From an uncultured Faecalibacterium sp. (lineage in GTDB: Bacteria; Bacillota; Clostridia; Oscillospirales; Ruminococcaceae): a stretch of 64,000 nt of DNA. The notes under the pieces are model-generated. The model searched no databases, was not told where the DNA came from, and worked only from the letters and a program-made list of their open reading frames with translations. Position 1 is the first letter of the stretch, and each line of letters begins with the position of its first letter. The DNA lies in assembly GCA_900540455.1 (NCBI GenBank), contig UQGD01000007.1:12972-76971 (forward strand), written 5' to 3'. The position numbers and the translations under genes are program-made. This document shows, piece by piece, positions 17,136-25,450 of the stretch.

Positions 17136-17654
17136 TTATAGAGCTATCTTTTTCCATTTTCTAATCTTAGTTCTAAAGGTTCCGAATGGAGCAACTGTGT
17201 TAACATGTATGAATTTGTATACTTCCCAGACAGCTGTTTTAGTTGCCTCGTCAGCCCATTTTCTCATATGTGGTTTGAATAATTCTTCCTCACTTAGCGA
17301 ATCAATCATTGCATAAATAGAATTGATATTCTCATTCAACATGTCTTTCAACTCTTGCAGTGACAGGTGCGCATATGTATCTGTGAACCACTGATATAAT
17401 TCACCAAGCTGATTCCACTTAAAGTTATCAGAGGGAGTTTTGACCTGAATACCCTTTCTTTCGTCTGCTTCCCATTTAAGAATGAGAGCTGTCCATCCAA
17501 CCTGATAAGCAAGATTTTCTGCAGGAGTTCGATCAACCTCATCAATTCTCTCATCTTTTAAGGATTCTGGAATATCATTAAATTCTGATATATACTTTGC
17601 AAAGCTTTTATTTATCTCGTTTTTAAGTTCGTCTTTATTCACATATGTTCTCAC
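17136..17654 (-). CDS. ClbS/DfsB-family four-helix bundle protein
   Basis: A 172-residue cytoplasmic protein of the ClbS/DfsB type within the DinB-like superfamily. Family marks are the AYQVGWTALILKWEADE helix near residues 48-65, KTPSDNFKWNQLGELYQWF near 72-90, LSEEELF near 120 and the C-terminal WKVYKFIHVNTVAPFGTFRTKIRKW-like block. E. coli ClbS inactivates the genotoxin colibactin, but most family members have no known substrate. The gene is much richer in A+T and in AAA/ATT codons than its neighbours and sits next to tRNA-Pro, so horizontal gain is likely. No toxin pathway is nearby. Confidence 0.8.
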   Translation of the reverse strand: MRTYVNKDELKNEINKSFAKYISEFNDIPESLKDERIDEVDRTPAENLAYQVGWTALILKWEADERKGIQVKTPSDNFKWNQLGELYQWFTDTYAHLSLQELKDMLNENINSIYAMIDSLSEEELFKPHMRKWADEATKTAVWEVYKFIHVNTVAPFGTFRTKIRKWKKIAL

Positions 17655-17724
17655 TATTCTATCTCCTCAAATTCCGATTTGTACACCTGATGTGTGTGCT
17701 ATTTTATAGCATAGCATTATTCCA

Positions 17725-17767
17725 AAAAGCAAGCAAGGGCCGAAACTTACGTTCCCGCCCTTGCTTG
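17725..17767 (-). terminator. intrinsic terminator behind tRNA-Pro
   Basis: CAAGCAAGGGC (17730-17740) pairs with GCCCTTGCTTG (17757-17767). The minus-strand side ends in TTTTT, as expected for a transcript coming from the tRNA gene. Confidence 0.65.
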
Positions 17768-17793
17768 TCATAGCACGTTTTCGATAGAAATAA

Positions 17794-17804
17794 TAAATCC
17801 GAAC
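17794..17804. repeat. 11-bp direct repeat flanking the ClbS-like gene, copy 2
   Basis: Second copy of TAAATCCGAAC. It also pairs with GTTCGGATT at 17828-17836 to make a hairpin just past the tRNA-Pro 3' end. Confidence 0.35.
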
Positions 17805-17845
17805 ACATTACCAACTTGGATAATGCAGTTCGGATTATCATTCTT

Positions 17846-17921
17846 TGGTCCGAGTGACAGGATTCGAACCTGCGGCATCCTGCTCCCAAAGCAGGCGCGC
17901 TACCAACTGCGCTACACCCGG
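17846..17921 (-). tRNA. tRNA-Pro (TGG)
   Basis: A 76-base cloverleaf with encoded CCA. Acceptor CCGGGTG pairs with CACTCGG, the anticodon stem CCTGC/GCAGG encloses loop TTTGGGA, anticodon TGG, and the T arm carries GGTTCGAATCC. It reads proline CCN codons. Confidence 0.97.
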
Positions 17922-18024
17922 TCAACGGCGCATCCGCTAAGGATGCGCCAGAACTTATAACGCAAACAGTATACCGTTTTTCAGCAGGTTCGTCAATCCC
18001 CTATGGGGAGAAATGCTGGCGGCA

Positions 18025-18909
18025 TCAGTTGAAGGAGCGGAAGCCCTTGCCGATGATCTCGCTGGAGTTGACGATGGTGATAAAGGTCTTGGGGTCGTGC
18101 TCCCGCAGGTAGTTGCGCAGCTGCACAGCCTGGCGGCGGGTCAGCACCGTCACCAGCACAGCCAGCTCGTTATGGGTGTAAGCGCCGTAGGCGCGCTCCA
18201 CAGTGGCCGAGCGGTTCATATCATGGATGATAAAGTCCAGGATCGGCTCCGGGTTGGCGGTGACCACCGTACACACCTTGCGCTGACGGATATTTTCAAT
18301 GGCGCCGTCTACCACAAAGGATTTGCCGATCAGGCCCAGGATACAGTACAGTCCGGTGCCAATGCCAAACTGCCAGGCAGCGCCCAGAACGATCAGGATA
18401 TCGCTGACCATCAGCGCCCGGCCGATCTCCATAGAGGTATACTTTGCCAGGATCAGGGCCACAATATCCGTGCCGCCGGTGGATGCGCCGATGTCAAAGA
18501 CGATGGCCGAGCCCAGCGCCGGCAGAAACACGGCGAACACCAGGTCCAGCATGGTGTCCCCGCTGAGCGATTCGGTGATGGGCCATAGCCACTCGCAGAT
18601 GGAAACATAGAGGGACAGCGCAAAGGAGGAGAAGATGGTCCACCCCATGCACTTGACCCCAAGAAAAAGAAAGCCCAGCACCACCAGCGCCAGGTTGATC
18701 AGCCACATAAACCCGCCTACGTTTACCTGCGGGAACCATGCCGCCAACAAAATGGACAGACCCGATGTGCCGCCAAAGGCAAAGTGATTTGGGGTCTTAA
18801 ACAACACGATGCCTACCGCGGTCAGGATCAGGCCCAAATTCAGCGACGCAAAAAAGCCCAGCTTCTTGCGCAAAGCAGGGCCGTCCAGCCACACCTTCAA
18901 ACTGTTCAT
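18025..18909 (-). CDS. YitT-family membrane protein
   Basis: A 294-residue protein with six hydrophobic segments in the first 200 residues (for example NLGLILTAVGIVLFK; GTSGLSILLAAWFP; IGASTGGTDIVALIL) and a soluble C-terminal DUF2179 domain of about 80 residues. This YitT/DUF161 plus DUF2179 layout is very common in Firmicutes; no transport substrate is established. The ATG at 18909 has GGAGGAAG six bases upstream; a TTG seven codons earlier would overlap that site. It diverges from glnS with about 290 bases between the starts. Confidence 0.88.
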   Translation of the reverse strand: MNSLKVWLDGPALRKKLGFFASLNLGLILTAVGIVLFKTPNHFAFGGTSGLSILLAAWFPQVNVGGFMWLINLALVVLGFLFLGVKCMGWTIFSSFALSLYVSICEWLWPITESLSGDTMLDLVFAVFLPALGSAIVFDIGASTGGTDIVALILAKYTSMEIGRALMVSDILIVLGAAWQFGIGTGLYCILGLIGKSFVVDGAIENIRQRKVCTVVTANPEPILDFIIHDMNRSATVERAYGAYTHNELAVLVTVLTRRQAVQLRNYLREHDPKTFITIVNSSEIIGKGFRSFN

Positions 18910-19073
18910 GAACTTCCTCCACAATAACATTTCGGGGCAAAAAATGCCCTACACCATGCAAAAATATACTCCGTCGGCCCACTGGTGTCAAGACTTTTGC
19001 CTTTTTTGACAGTGCGTGAGGGCAAAAAACGCCGCCAGGCCCCCTATTCTTATAGGAAGTTCTCGTTTTTGCC

Positions 19074-19102
19074 TTGAAGCGGGGGCAAAAATAGTGTATC
19101 AT
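19074..19102 (+). promoter_or_regulatory. promoter of glnS
   Basis: TTGAAG (19074-19079) and TATCAT (19097-19102), 17-bp spacer, 94 bases before the start codon. The leader shows no T-box-like structure. Confidence 0.5.
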
Positions 19103-19195
19103 AATGGCTGGTATATACGCTAACTTTACATTTTGACTGCGTCGGTTTGCGCCGCGCAGATCCGGGCCCTGCGGCCCTGATAGGGGGAAGCCACC

Positions 19196-20860
19196 ATGGC
19201 AGAGAAAAACTTTTTGACTGAAATCATCGACGCCGACCTGGCCGAGGGCAAGGTCAGCGAGATCCATACCCGGTTCCCGCCGGAACCCAACGGCTATTTG
19301 CACATTGGCAGCGCCAAGGCCATCTACATCAACTGGTCCATTGCCAAGGCATACGGCGGCAAGTTCAACCTTCGGTTTGACGATACCAACCCCGCCCGTG
19401 AGGACGTGGAGTATGTCAACAGCATCCTGGAGGACCTGCATTGGCTGGGCGCAGACCCGGACGGCGGCATCTTCTACGGCAGCGATTATTTTGACCAGTG
19501 CTACGCCTTTGCAGAAAAGCTGATCCAGGAAGGCAAGGCTTATGTGGACGATCTGACCCGGGACCAGATGCGGGAGTACCGCGGCGCCGATGCCGGCAAG
19601 CCCTCTCGTCCCTCTCCCTGGCGGGACCGTACCCCCGAGGAGAACCTGGACCTGTTCCGCCGGATGCGTGCCGGTGAGTTCCAGGAGGGGGAGAAGACCC
19701 TGCGTGCCAAGATCGACCTGGCCAGCCCCAACATGAATATGCGGGACCCGGCCATCTACCGCATCAAGTACGCCAACCATCACCGCCAGGGCAACAAGTG
19801 GTGCATCTACCCCATGTACGACTTTGCCCACCCCATCCAGGACGCCATCGAGGGCATCACCCACAGCATGTGCAGCCTGGAGTTTGAGAACCACCGCCCC
19901 TTGTACGACTGGGTGGTGCAGAACCTGTTTGGGGCCGAGTTCCCCAAGCAGCGGGAGTTTGCCCGCCTGAACATGACCAACACGGTCATGAGCAAGCGCT
20001 ACCTGCGTGAGCTGGTGGAAATGGGCATCGTGGACGGCTGGGACGATCCCCGTATGCCCACCCTGTGCGGTCTGCGCCGCCGCGGCTACACCGCCTCCTC
20101 CATCTTTACCTTTGTGCGGGAGGCTGGCATCTCTAAGAGCGATAACCTGATCGATATGCGCCAGCTGGAAGCCTGCATCCGCAGCGAGCTGGACCTGACC
20201 GCCCAGCGCCGCATTGCCGTGCTGGACCCGGTGAAGCTGGTGGTGGACAACTACCCCGCCGACAAGACCGAGTATTTTGAGGTGGCCAACAACCCCAACC
20301 GGGAGGCAAACGATGCCTCCACCCGTCCGGTGGCCTTTACCAAGGAGCTGTGGATCGAGCGGGAGGACTTTGCTGAGGTGCCGCCCCCGAAGTTCAAGCG
20401 CCTGACCCTGGGGGGCGAGGTGCGTCTGATGGGCGGCTACATCGTCCGCTGCGAGAGCGTGGAGAAGGACGAGGCCGGCAACATCCTCGCCATCCACTGC
20501 ACCGCTGACCTGGAGACCGGCAACGGCAACCCGGCAGACGGCCGCAAGGTCAAGGGTACCATCCACTGGGTCAGCGCCGCCCACTGTGTGGAGGCCGAGG
20601 TGCGCCTGTACGACAAGCTGTTTACCGAGGCCAACATGAATGCGATCCCGGAGGGCAGCGATTACAAGGATTATCTGAACCCGGACAGCGTCACCGTGCG
20701 CACCGGCTGCAAGCTGGAGCAGGCTCTGGCGGACGCAAAGCCCGGGGAGAAGTTCCAGTTCGTGCGGACCGGCTTCTTTACCCCGGATTCCAAGAACCCC
20801 GGCGTGTATAACCGGGTGGTCACCCTGCGGGACAGCTTCAAGCCTGCCGCCCAGAACTGA
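19196..20860 (+). CDS. glnS: glutaminyl-tRNA synthetase
   Basis: Charges tRNA-Gln with glutamine in the cytoplasm. The class-I signatures are in place: HIGSAKA (HIGH box) near residue 40 after RFPPEPNGYL, and VMSKRYL (KMSKS box) near 263. The FDDTNPAREDVEYV block is typical of GlnRS rather than GluRS. It is 554 residues long, as usual for bacterial GlnRS with an anticodon-binding beta-barrel at the C-terminus. Many Firmicutes lack GlnRS and use GatCAB transamidation, so the gene points to a lineage that acquired direct charging. The FMN-binding gene follows 21 bases later. Confidence 0.97.
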   Translation: MAEKNFLTEIIDADLAEGKVSEIHTRFPPEPNGYLHIGSAKAIYINWSIAKAYGGKFNLRFDDTNPAREDVEYVNSILEDLHWLGADPDGGIFYGSDYFDQCYAFAEKLIQEGKAYVDDLTRDQMREYRGADAGKPSRPSPWRDRTPEENLDLFRRMRAGEFQEGEKTLRAKIDLASPNMNMRDPAIYRIKYANHHRQGNKWCIYPMYDFAHPIQDAIEGITHSMCSLEFENHRPLYDWVVQNLFGAEFPKQREFARLNMTNTVMSKRYLRELVEMGIVDGWDDPRMPTLCGLRRRGYTASSIFTFVREAGISKSDNLIDMRQLEACIRSELDLTAQRRIAVLDPVKLVVDNYPADKTEYFEVANNPNREANDASTRPVAFTKELWIEREDFAEVPPPKFKRLTLGGEVRLMGGYIVRCESVEKDEAGNILAIHCTADLETGNGNPADGRKVKGTIHWVSAAHCVEAEVRLYDKLFTEANMNAIPEGSDYKDYLNPDSVTVRTGCKLEQALADAKPGEKFQFVRTGFFTPDSKNPGVYNRVVTLRDSFKPAAQN

Positions 20861-20881
20861 CCAGAGGAGTAACAAGATCTG

Positions 20882-21277
20882 ATGAAAAAGCGCATGACCC
20901 GTAATATTTCGATCATGGCTGTGCTCACGCTGCTGATGGGCGTGGTGCTGGCTTTGTATATCTCCAACACCAGCTCGGTGCCGGATGCCGACAACTCCGC
21001 CGCCTATGGGGACGGAGAGTACACCGCTGCGGCGGCAGGCTATCTCAGCGATGTGACCGTGACGGTCACCATCGCCGGGGGGCAGGTGTCGGCAGTGGAG
21101 ATCGATGCTTCCGGCGAGACCCCGGCCCTGGGTGGCCAGGCGGCACAGACCCTGGCGCCGCTGCTGGCCCAGGCGGGCAGCCCCAGCGGGGTGGATGCTG
21201 TGTCCGGCAGCACCATGACCAGCAAGGCTGTTTTTGAGGCCATGAATGACTGCCTTGCCCAGGCGGCGCTCGAATAA
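20882..21277 (+). CDS. membrane-anchored FMN-binding domain protein
   Basis: A 131-residue protein with one N-terminal membrane helix (residues 9-27) and an extracellular FMN-binding domain of the RnfG/NqrC type. The covalent flavinylation motif appears as VSGSTMTS near residue 107, where the second Thr would carry FMN. Upstream GGQVSAVEIDASGETP is the usual family strand. It may shuttle electrons outside the membrane, or be flavinylated by an ApbE protein encoded elsewhere. GAGGAG lies about 12 bases before the ATG, and it shares glnS transcription. Confidence 0.85.
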   Translation: MKKRMTRNISIMAVLTLLMGVVLALYISNTSSVPDADNSAAYGDGEYTAAAAGYLSDVTVTVTIAGGQVSAVEIDASGETPALGGQAAQTLAPLLAQAGSPSGVDAVSGSTMTSKAVFEAMNDCLAQAALE

Positions 21278-21285
21278 ATTTTCCC

Positions 21286-21330
21286 AGGCTGCTGCCCGGC
21301 CCCTTGCGGCCCTGGGCGGCAGCCTTTTTG
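21286..21330 (+). terminator. intrinsic terminator after the glnS pair
   Basis: AGGCTGCTGCC pairs with GGCGGCAGCCT, followed by TTTTTG. Confidence 0.8.
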
Positions 21331-21373
21331 TTTGGGCGCCAGCCTGCAAAGAAACCAAAAGAGGATAAAAGCG

Positions 21374-22375
21374 ATGATCCTACAAGTCTTACCATTGGCA
21401 GAAGGCGGCGCACGGCTGCTCCGGGTCTACGGGGAGAGTCCGGTGCTGCACCTGCCGGATACCCTGCCGGGGCCGGACGGCCCCCTGGCGCTGACCGAAC
21501 TGGGGGATTACTGTTTTGCCCCGGCGCTGCGCAGCCAGCCGGACGGGGCGCTCTGGTATCAGCAGCAGGGGGAGGCGTTCGTACCCGTCCTGCTGCCGGC
21601 AGAGCCGCTGCACCCGGTGTGCGGCAGCTTTTTGGAGCAGGTGACCCTGCCAGGCACGCTGGCTCTGGTGGGCAGCTGTGCTTTTTATGACTGCCGCAAA
21701 CTGCACCGGCTGACCCTGGGCGCCGGGGAACTGCGGCTGGGCAGCGATGTGTTTTTGAACTGCTTTGCCCTGGAGCAGCTGGTGCTGCGGGCAGCGCCGG
21801 AGCAGCCCACCGGGCTGGGGGCGCTGGTGGCCAACCTGACCGAGCAGGTGTCCGCGCTGTTCTGGCCGGAGGGAGAGCCGCAGCCTCTGGCGGGGCTGTG
21901 GTATCCCGCTTATTGGGAGGATATCGAGGAGACCCCCGCCCACATTTTGCTGCACACCTTTTCCGGGCAGGGGTACCATTACCGGCAGTGCTTCCGGGCT
22001 GGACAGGTGCAGATGGAGGAATACGACGCCATCTTTGCCCAGGGACACGATGCCGATGACCCGGAGATCGTGGCGATGCTCTGTTTCGACCGTCTGCGCT
22101 GGCCCTGGCGGCTGGAGCAGGGGCCGCAGCAAGCCTACCGGGACTTTTTGTCCGCCCAGGGGCTGCGGGTGATCCAGCGGCTGCTGCGCAGCCAGGATAC
22201 CCCCGCCTTGCAGGCGCTGCTGGCGCTGGAACTGCTGGATGCCGATACCCTGGCGCAGGGCGGTGTGCTGGCCCGCCGGGCGGAGAATGCGCCGGCTGCC
22301 GCACTGCTGGCGGATGCGGAGCGCCGCCGCCGGGCATCTGCCCCCAAGCGGCCCCGATACGATTTTGATTTTTAA
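21374..22375 (+). CDS. BspA-like leucine-rich repeat protein (LRR_5)
   Basis: A 333-residue cytoplasmic-looking protein without a signal peptide. Residues about 85-140 carry LRR_5/BspA-type repeats (VTLPGTLALVGSCAFYDC; LHRLTLGAGELRLG). The rest is poor in motifs and ends in a basic tail (RRRRASAPKRPRY). GAGGAT precedes the ATG at 21374. It begins a three-gene run with a VWA-type protein and an AAA ATPase, so it may be an adaptor or target for that pair. It is not obviously surface-exposed, unlike classic BspA proteins. Confidence 0.6.
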   Translation: MILQVLPLAEGGARLLRVYGESPVLHLPDTLPGPDGPLALTELGDYCFAPALRSQPDGALWYQQQGEAFVPVLLPAEPLHPVCGSFLEQVTLPGTLALVGSCAFYDCRKLHRLTLGAGELRLGSDVFLNCFALEQLVLRAAPEQPTGLGALVANLTEQVSALFWPEGEPQPLAGLWYPAYWEDIEETPAHILLHTFSGQGYHYRQCFRAGQVQMEEYDAIFAQGHDADDPEIVAMLCFDRLRWPWRLEQGPQQAYRDFLSAQGLRVIQRLLRSQDTPALQALLALELLDADTLAQGGVLARRAENAPAAALLADAERRRRASAPKRPRYDFDF

Positions 22376-22446
22376 GACGGGATGCGCTGCCAGCTGCAAA
22401 AAGCAGCCTTCCCTTTATAGGATAGAACGAAAGTGAGGTGTATCCT

Positions 22447-23850
22447 TTGACCCAAGAGTTTGTGTCCCGCCGTCCGGAGACCCAGGAAGAATGGCAGGCC
22501 CGGATGGGCGGCGAGGTGCTGGCGGTGGTGCGCAGCGGTTTGTACCTGGACTTCCGGTTTTTGGGGCCGGCGCTCTCTGCGCTGGACTTTGTGCCGGACG
22601 AGCGATGCCGCACCCAGGCCACCGATGGCCGCAGCTTGTACTACCAGCCCAGCACCCTGCTGCGGCTGTACCAGCAAAACCCAAAATACCTCAACCGCCT
22701 GTACCTGCACAGCCTGTTCCACTGCTTGTTCCGGCATCTGTGGCTGCGGGGCGGGCGGGAGCCGCAGCTGTGGGATCTGGCCTGTGATATCGCGGTGGAG
22801 AATGTGCTGGACAGCCTGCAGCGTCCCAGTGTGACCCGCCCGCTGACCTACCTGCGCCGCCGTGCCTACGAGGGCATTGCCGCCGAGGGGCGGGTGGTGG
22901 CAGCTGCAGCGGCCTACCGCTGGCTGCTGGGCCAGACCCCCGGCGTGCTGCGCCAGCTGGAACGGGAGTTTTATACCGACGACCATCGGCTGTGGCCAAA
23001 GGACCCCCAGTCCCAGCCTCCCACCCCCAGTCCCAGCCCCCAGTCCACCTGGCAGAAGCTGGGCCAGCAGATGCAGACCGAGATGGAGCTGCGGGATAAG
23101 GAGGCCGGGGACGGCACCGACACGCTGGCCGCCCAGATCCGGGCCGCCAACCGCAGCCGCCGCAGTTACCGGGATTTTCTGCGCCGGTTCTGTGTGCTGC
23201 GGGAGGAGATCCGGCTGGACCCGGAGGAATTTGACCTGAACTTTTACACCTACGGTCTCTCGATGTACGGCAACCTGCCCCTGATCGAGCCGCTGGAAAG
23301 CCGTGAGAGCAAAAAGGTGGAGGAGCTGGCCCTGGTGGTGGATACCAGCTACTCCACCTCCGGAGAGCTGGTGCGGGCTTTTTTGTCCGAGACGTATACG
23401 CTGCTGAAAGCGCGGGAGAACTTTTTCCACCGGATGAATCTGCACCTGATCCAGGCAGACGACCAGGTCCGGCAGGACCTGCCCATCCGCTCCGAGCAGG
23501 AGCTGGTGCAGGCCATGGAGCAGTTTACCCTCCGGGGCGGCGGCGGCACCGACTTCCGCCCCGCCTTTGCCTATGTAGATGAGCTGTGTGCCTCCCGCCA
23601 GTTTACAAATCTGCGGGGCCTTTTGTACTTTACCGACGGACTGGGCACCTACCCGGCCCGCCGCCCCGCTTACGAGACCGCCTTTTTGTTTTTGGGGGAT
23701 CGGTTCGATGATGCCAATGTGCCCCCCTGGGCCATCAAGCTGGTGTTGGAGGAGGACGAGTTTACTGCCCCTGCCCCGGCCGCCCAAAACGCCCTGGCCG
23801 CCGCGCTGGCGGAGGAGCAGGACCCCTACCGTGATATGAACAATACGTGA
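22447..23850 (+). CDS. VWA-like (DUF2201) protein paired with an AAA ATPase
   Basis: A 467-residue cytoplasmic protein. The N-terminal half matches the DUF2201 metallopeptidase-like region (LHSLFHCLFRHLW near 90 resembles an HExxH-like helix without the Glu). After a proline linker, residues 290-430 form a von Willebrand A-like domain with the metal site DTSYS near 298 and a later TDG near 390. I prefer the TTG at 22447, seven bases after GAGGTG; a GTG at 22438 lies too close to that site. It is ten bases upstream of the AAA ATPase gene, as usual for MoxR-VWA pairs, which act together as chaperones. Confidence 0.8.
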   Translation: MTQEFVSRRPETQEEWQARMGGEVLAVVRSGLYLDFRFLGPALSALDFVPDERCRTQATDGRSLYYQPSTLLRLYQQNPKYLNRLYLHSLFHCLFRHLWLRGGREPQLWDLACDIAVENVLDSLQRPSVTRPLTYLRRRAYEGIAAEGRVVAAAAAYRWLLGQTPGVLRQLEREFYTDDHRLWPKDPQSQPPTPSPSPQSTWQKLGQQMQTEMELRDKEAGDGTDTLAAQIRAANRSRRSYRDFLRRFCVLREEIRLDPEEFDLNFYTYGLSMYGNLPLIEPLESRESKKVEELALVVDTSYSTSGELVRAFLSETYTLLKARENFFHRMNLHLIQADDQVRQDLPIRSEQELVQAMEQFTLRGGGGTDFRPAFAYVDELCASRQFTNLRGLLYFTDGLGTYPARRPAYETAFLFLGDRFDDANVPPWAIKLVLEEDEFTAPAPAAQNALAAALAEEQDPYRDMNNT

Positions 23851-23860
23851 GGTTGCGAGT

Positions 23861-25396
23861 ATGAATATCAAACGAGCAAAAGAAGAGATCGAGCGCACCG
23901 TCCGGGCCTACCTTGCCAAGGACGAGCTGGGACAGTATAAGATCCCCGCTGTGCGCCAGCGTCCCATCCTGCTGATGGGCCCTCCGGGTGTGGGCAAGAC
24001 CCAGATCATGGAGCAGGCCGCCCGGGATTGCGGCGTGGCGCTGGTGGCCTACACCATCACCCACCATACCCGTCAAAGCGCCGTGGGCCTGCCCTTTATC
24101 CGGCAGCGCCACTATGCAGGGCGGGATGTATCGGTGACCGAGTACACCATGAGCGAGATCATTGCCAGCATCTATGCCAAGATGGAGTCCACCGGCCTGT
24201 CCGAGGGCATTCTGTTCATTGACGAGATCAACTGCGTGTCCGAGACCCTGGCCCCCACGATGCTGCAATTTTTGCAGTGCAAGACCTTTGGCAACCAGGC
24301 TGTCCCGGCTGGCTGGGTGATCGTGGCGGCAGGCAACCCGCCGGAGTATAATAAGTCGGTGCGGGATTTTGACCTGGTCACCCTGGACCGTGTGCGCCGG
24401 ATGGATATCCAGCCGGACCTGGGGGTCTGGCGGGAGTATGCCCGGGCAGTGGGCATCCACAGCGCCATCCTCAGCTATCTGGAGCTGCATCCCCAGCATT
24501 TCTACCAGATCGAGGCGGATGTGGAGGGCAGCCGCTTTGTCACCGCCCGCGGCTGGGAGGACCTGTCCAACCTGCTGGATACCTACGAGGCGCTGGGCCT
24601 TGCGGCGGATACCGAGCTGATCGGGCAGTATCTCCAGCACCCCGCCATCGCAGAGGAGTTTGCTGCGTATCTGGCCCTGTACTATAAGTACCGGGATGAC
24701 TACGGCGTGGAGGAGATCCTGGCAGGCAAGCCCCGGTCGGAGGCATTTGCCCGGCTGATGCGCGCCCCCTTTGATGAGCGGCTGTCCCTGGTGGGGCTGC
24801 TGCTCTCCGGTCTGCGCACCCGCATCGCTGCTTCCCGCCAGGCGGATGCAGTGGCGGACGACTGCTATGGTCTGCTGCGGCAGACGAAGCAGAGCTTTGC
24901 CGCCCTGCCCGCAGATCTGCCGGATGGCCCCTCTGCTCTGTTTGGCCAGAGCATTGCCGATTACGAGGCCGAGACCCAGCGCCAGGAGAAGGCCGGCCTG
25001 CTGGCGCCGAACCAGCGGGCGGCCCGGCTGCGGGCCGCTGCTGCCCTGCACGCCTGGGCGGGGGAGCTGCGCCACGCCCAGACCGCAGACGGTCAGCAGG
25101 CGTTTGCGCTGCTGCGGGAGCAGTTCCAGCAGCTGGCAGACCAGCGCGAGACGGCCCAGGCAGCCGCCAGCGCAGCGCTGGAAGCAGCCTTCGACTTTAT
25201 GGAGCAGGCCTTTGGGGAGAGCCAGGAGCTGGTGGTGTTCGTCACCGAGCTGACCATGGACCCCGCTGCCCATGCTTTCCTGGTGGAAAATGGCTGCGAG
25301 CGTTACTTCCGCTATAACCAGGACCTGCTGCTGGACAGCCGCAAGGCGGCGCTGCAGCGGGAGCTGGCTGCAGAACAGCGCCGCAGCGAGAGCTGA
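23861..25396 (+). CDS. MoxR-like AAA+ ATPase
   Basis: A 511-residue ATPase. Walker A GPPGVGKT is at residues 39-46, Walker B ILFIDEI near 117-123, and sensor segment VAAGNPPEYN near 155. The C-terminal 200 residues are helical and probably contact partners. MoxR ATPases drive conformational activation of metal-dependent enzymes together with VWA proteins, one of which is encoded immediately upstream. The client is unknown; the LRR protein in the same run is a candidate. An intrinsic terminator follows 18 bases after the stop. Confidence 0.9.
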   Translation: MNIKRAKEEIERTVRAYLAKDELGQYKIPAVRQRPILLMGPPGVGKTQIMEQAARDCGVALVAYTITHHTRQSAVGLPFIRQRHYAGRDVSVTEYTMSEIIASIYAKMESTGLSEGILFIDEINCVSETLAPTMLQFLQCKTFGNQAVPAGWVIVAAGNPPEYNKSVRDFDLVTLDRVRRMDIQPDLGVWREYARAVGIHSAILSYLELHPQHFYQIEADVEGSRFVTARGWEDLSNLLDTYEALGLAADTELIGQYLQHPAIAEEFAAYLALYYKYRDDYGVEEILAGKPRSEAFARLMRAPFDERLSLVGLLLSGLRTRIAASRQADAVADDCYGLLRQTKQSFAALPADLPDGPSALFGQSIADYEAETQRQEKAGLLAPNQRAARLRAAAALHAWAGELRHAQTADGQQAFALLREQFQQLADQRETAQAAASAALEAAFDFMEQAFGESQELVVFVTELTMDPAAHAFLVENGCERYFRYNQDLLLDSRKAALQRELAAEQRRSES

Positions 25397-25413
25397 CCCC
25401 CCTGGAATCAAGC

Positions 25414-25450
25414 AAGCCCCCGTCGGGAACCGACCCGACGGGGGCTTTTG
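25414..25450. terminator. bidirectional intrinsic terminator
   Basis: AAGCCCCCGTCGGG (25414-25427) pairs perfectly with its complement at 25434-25447, followed by TTTTG. It lies between the converging ATPase and LysR genes. Confidence 0.88.

Noticed and set aside
17704..17925. 73-codon minus-strand frame
   Set aside because: It covers tRNA-Pro; the peptide is the translation of the tRNA itself.
19103..19195. T-box leader upstream of glnS
   Set aside because: The leader is under 100 bases and lacks the T-box sequence, specifier loop and terminator.
18797..21358. 853-codon minus-strand frame opposite glnS
   Set aside because: Caused by the high GC content of glnS; the plus strand has the full GlnRS with all motifs.
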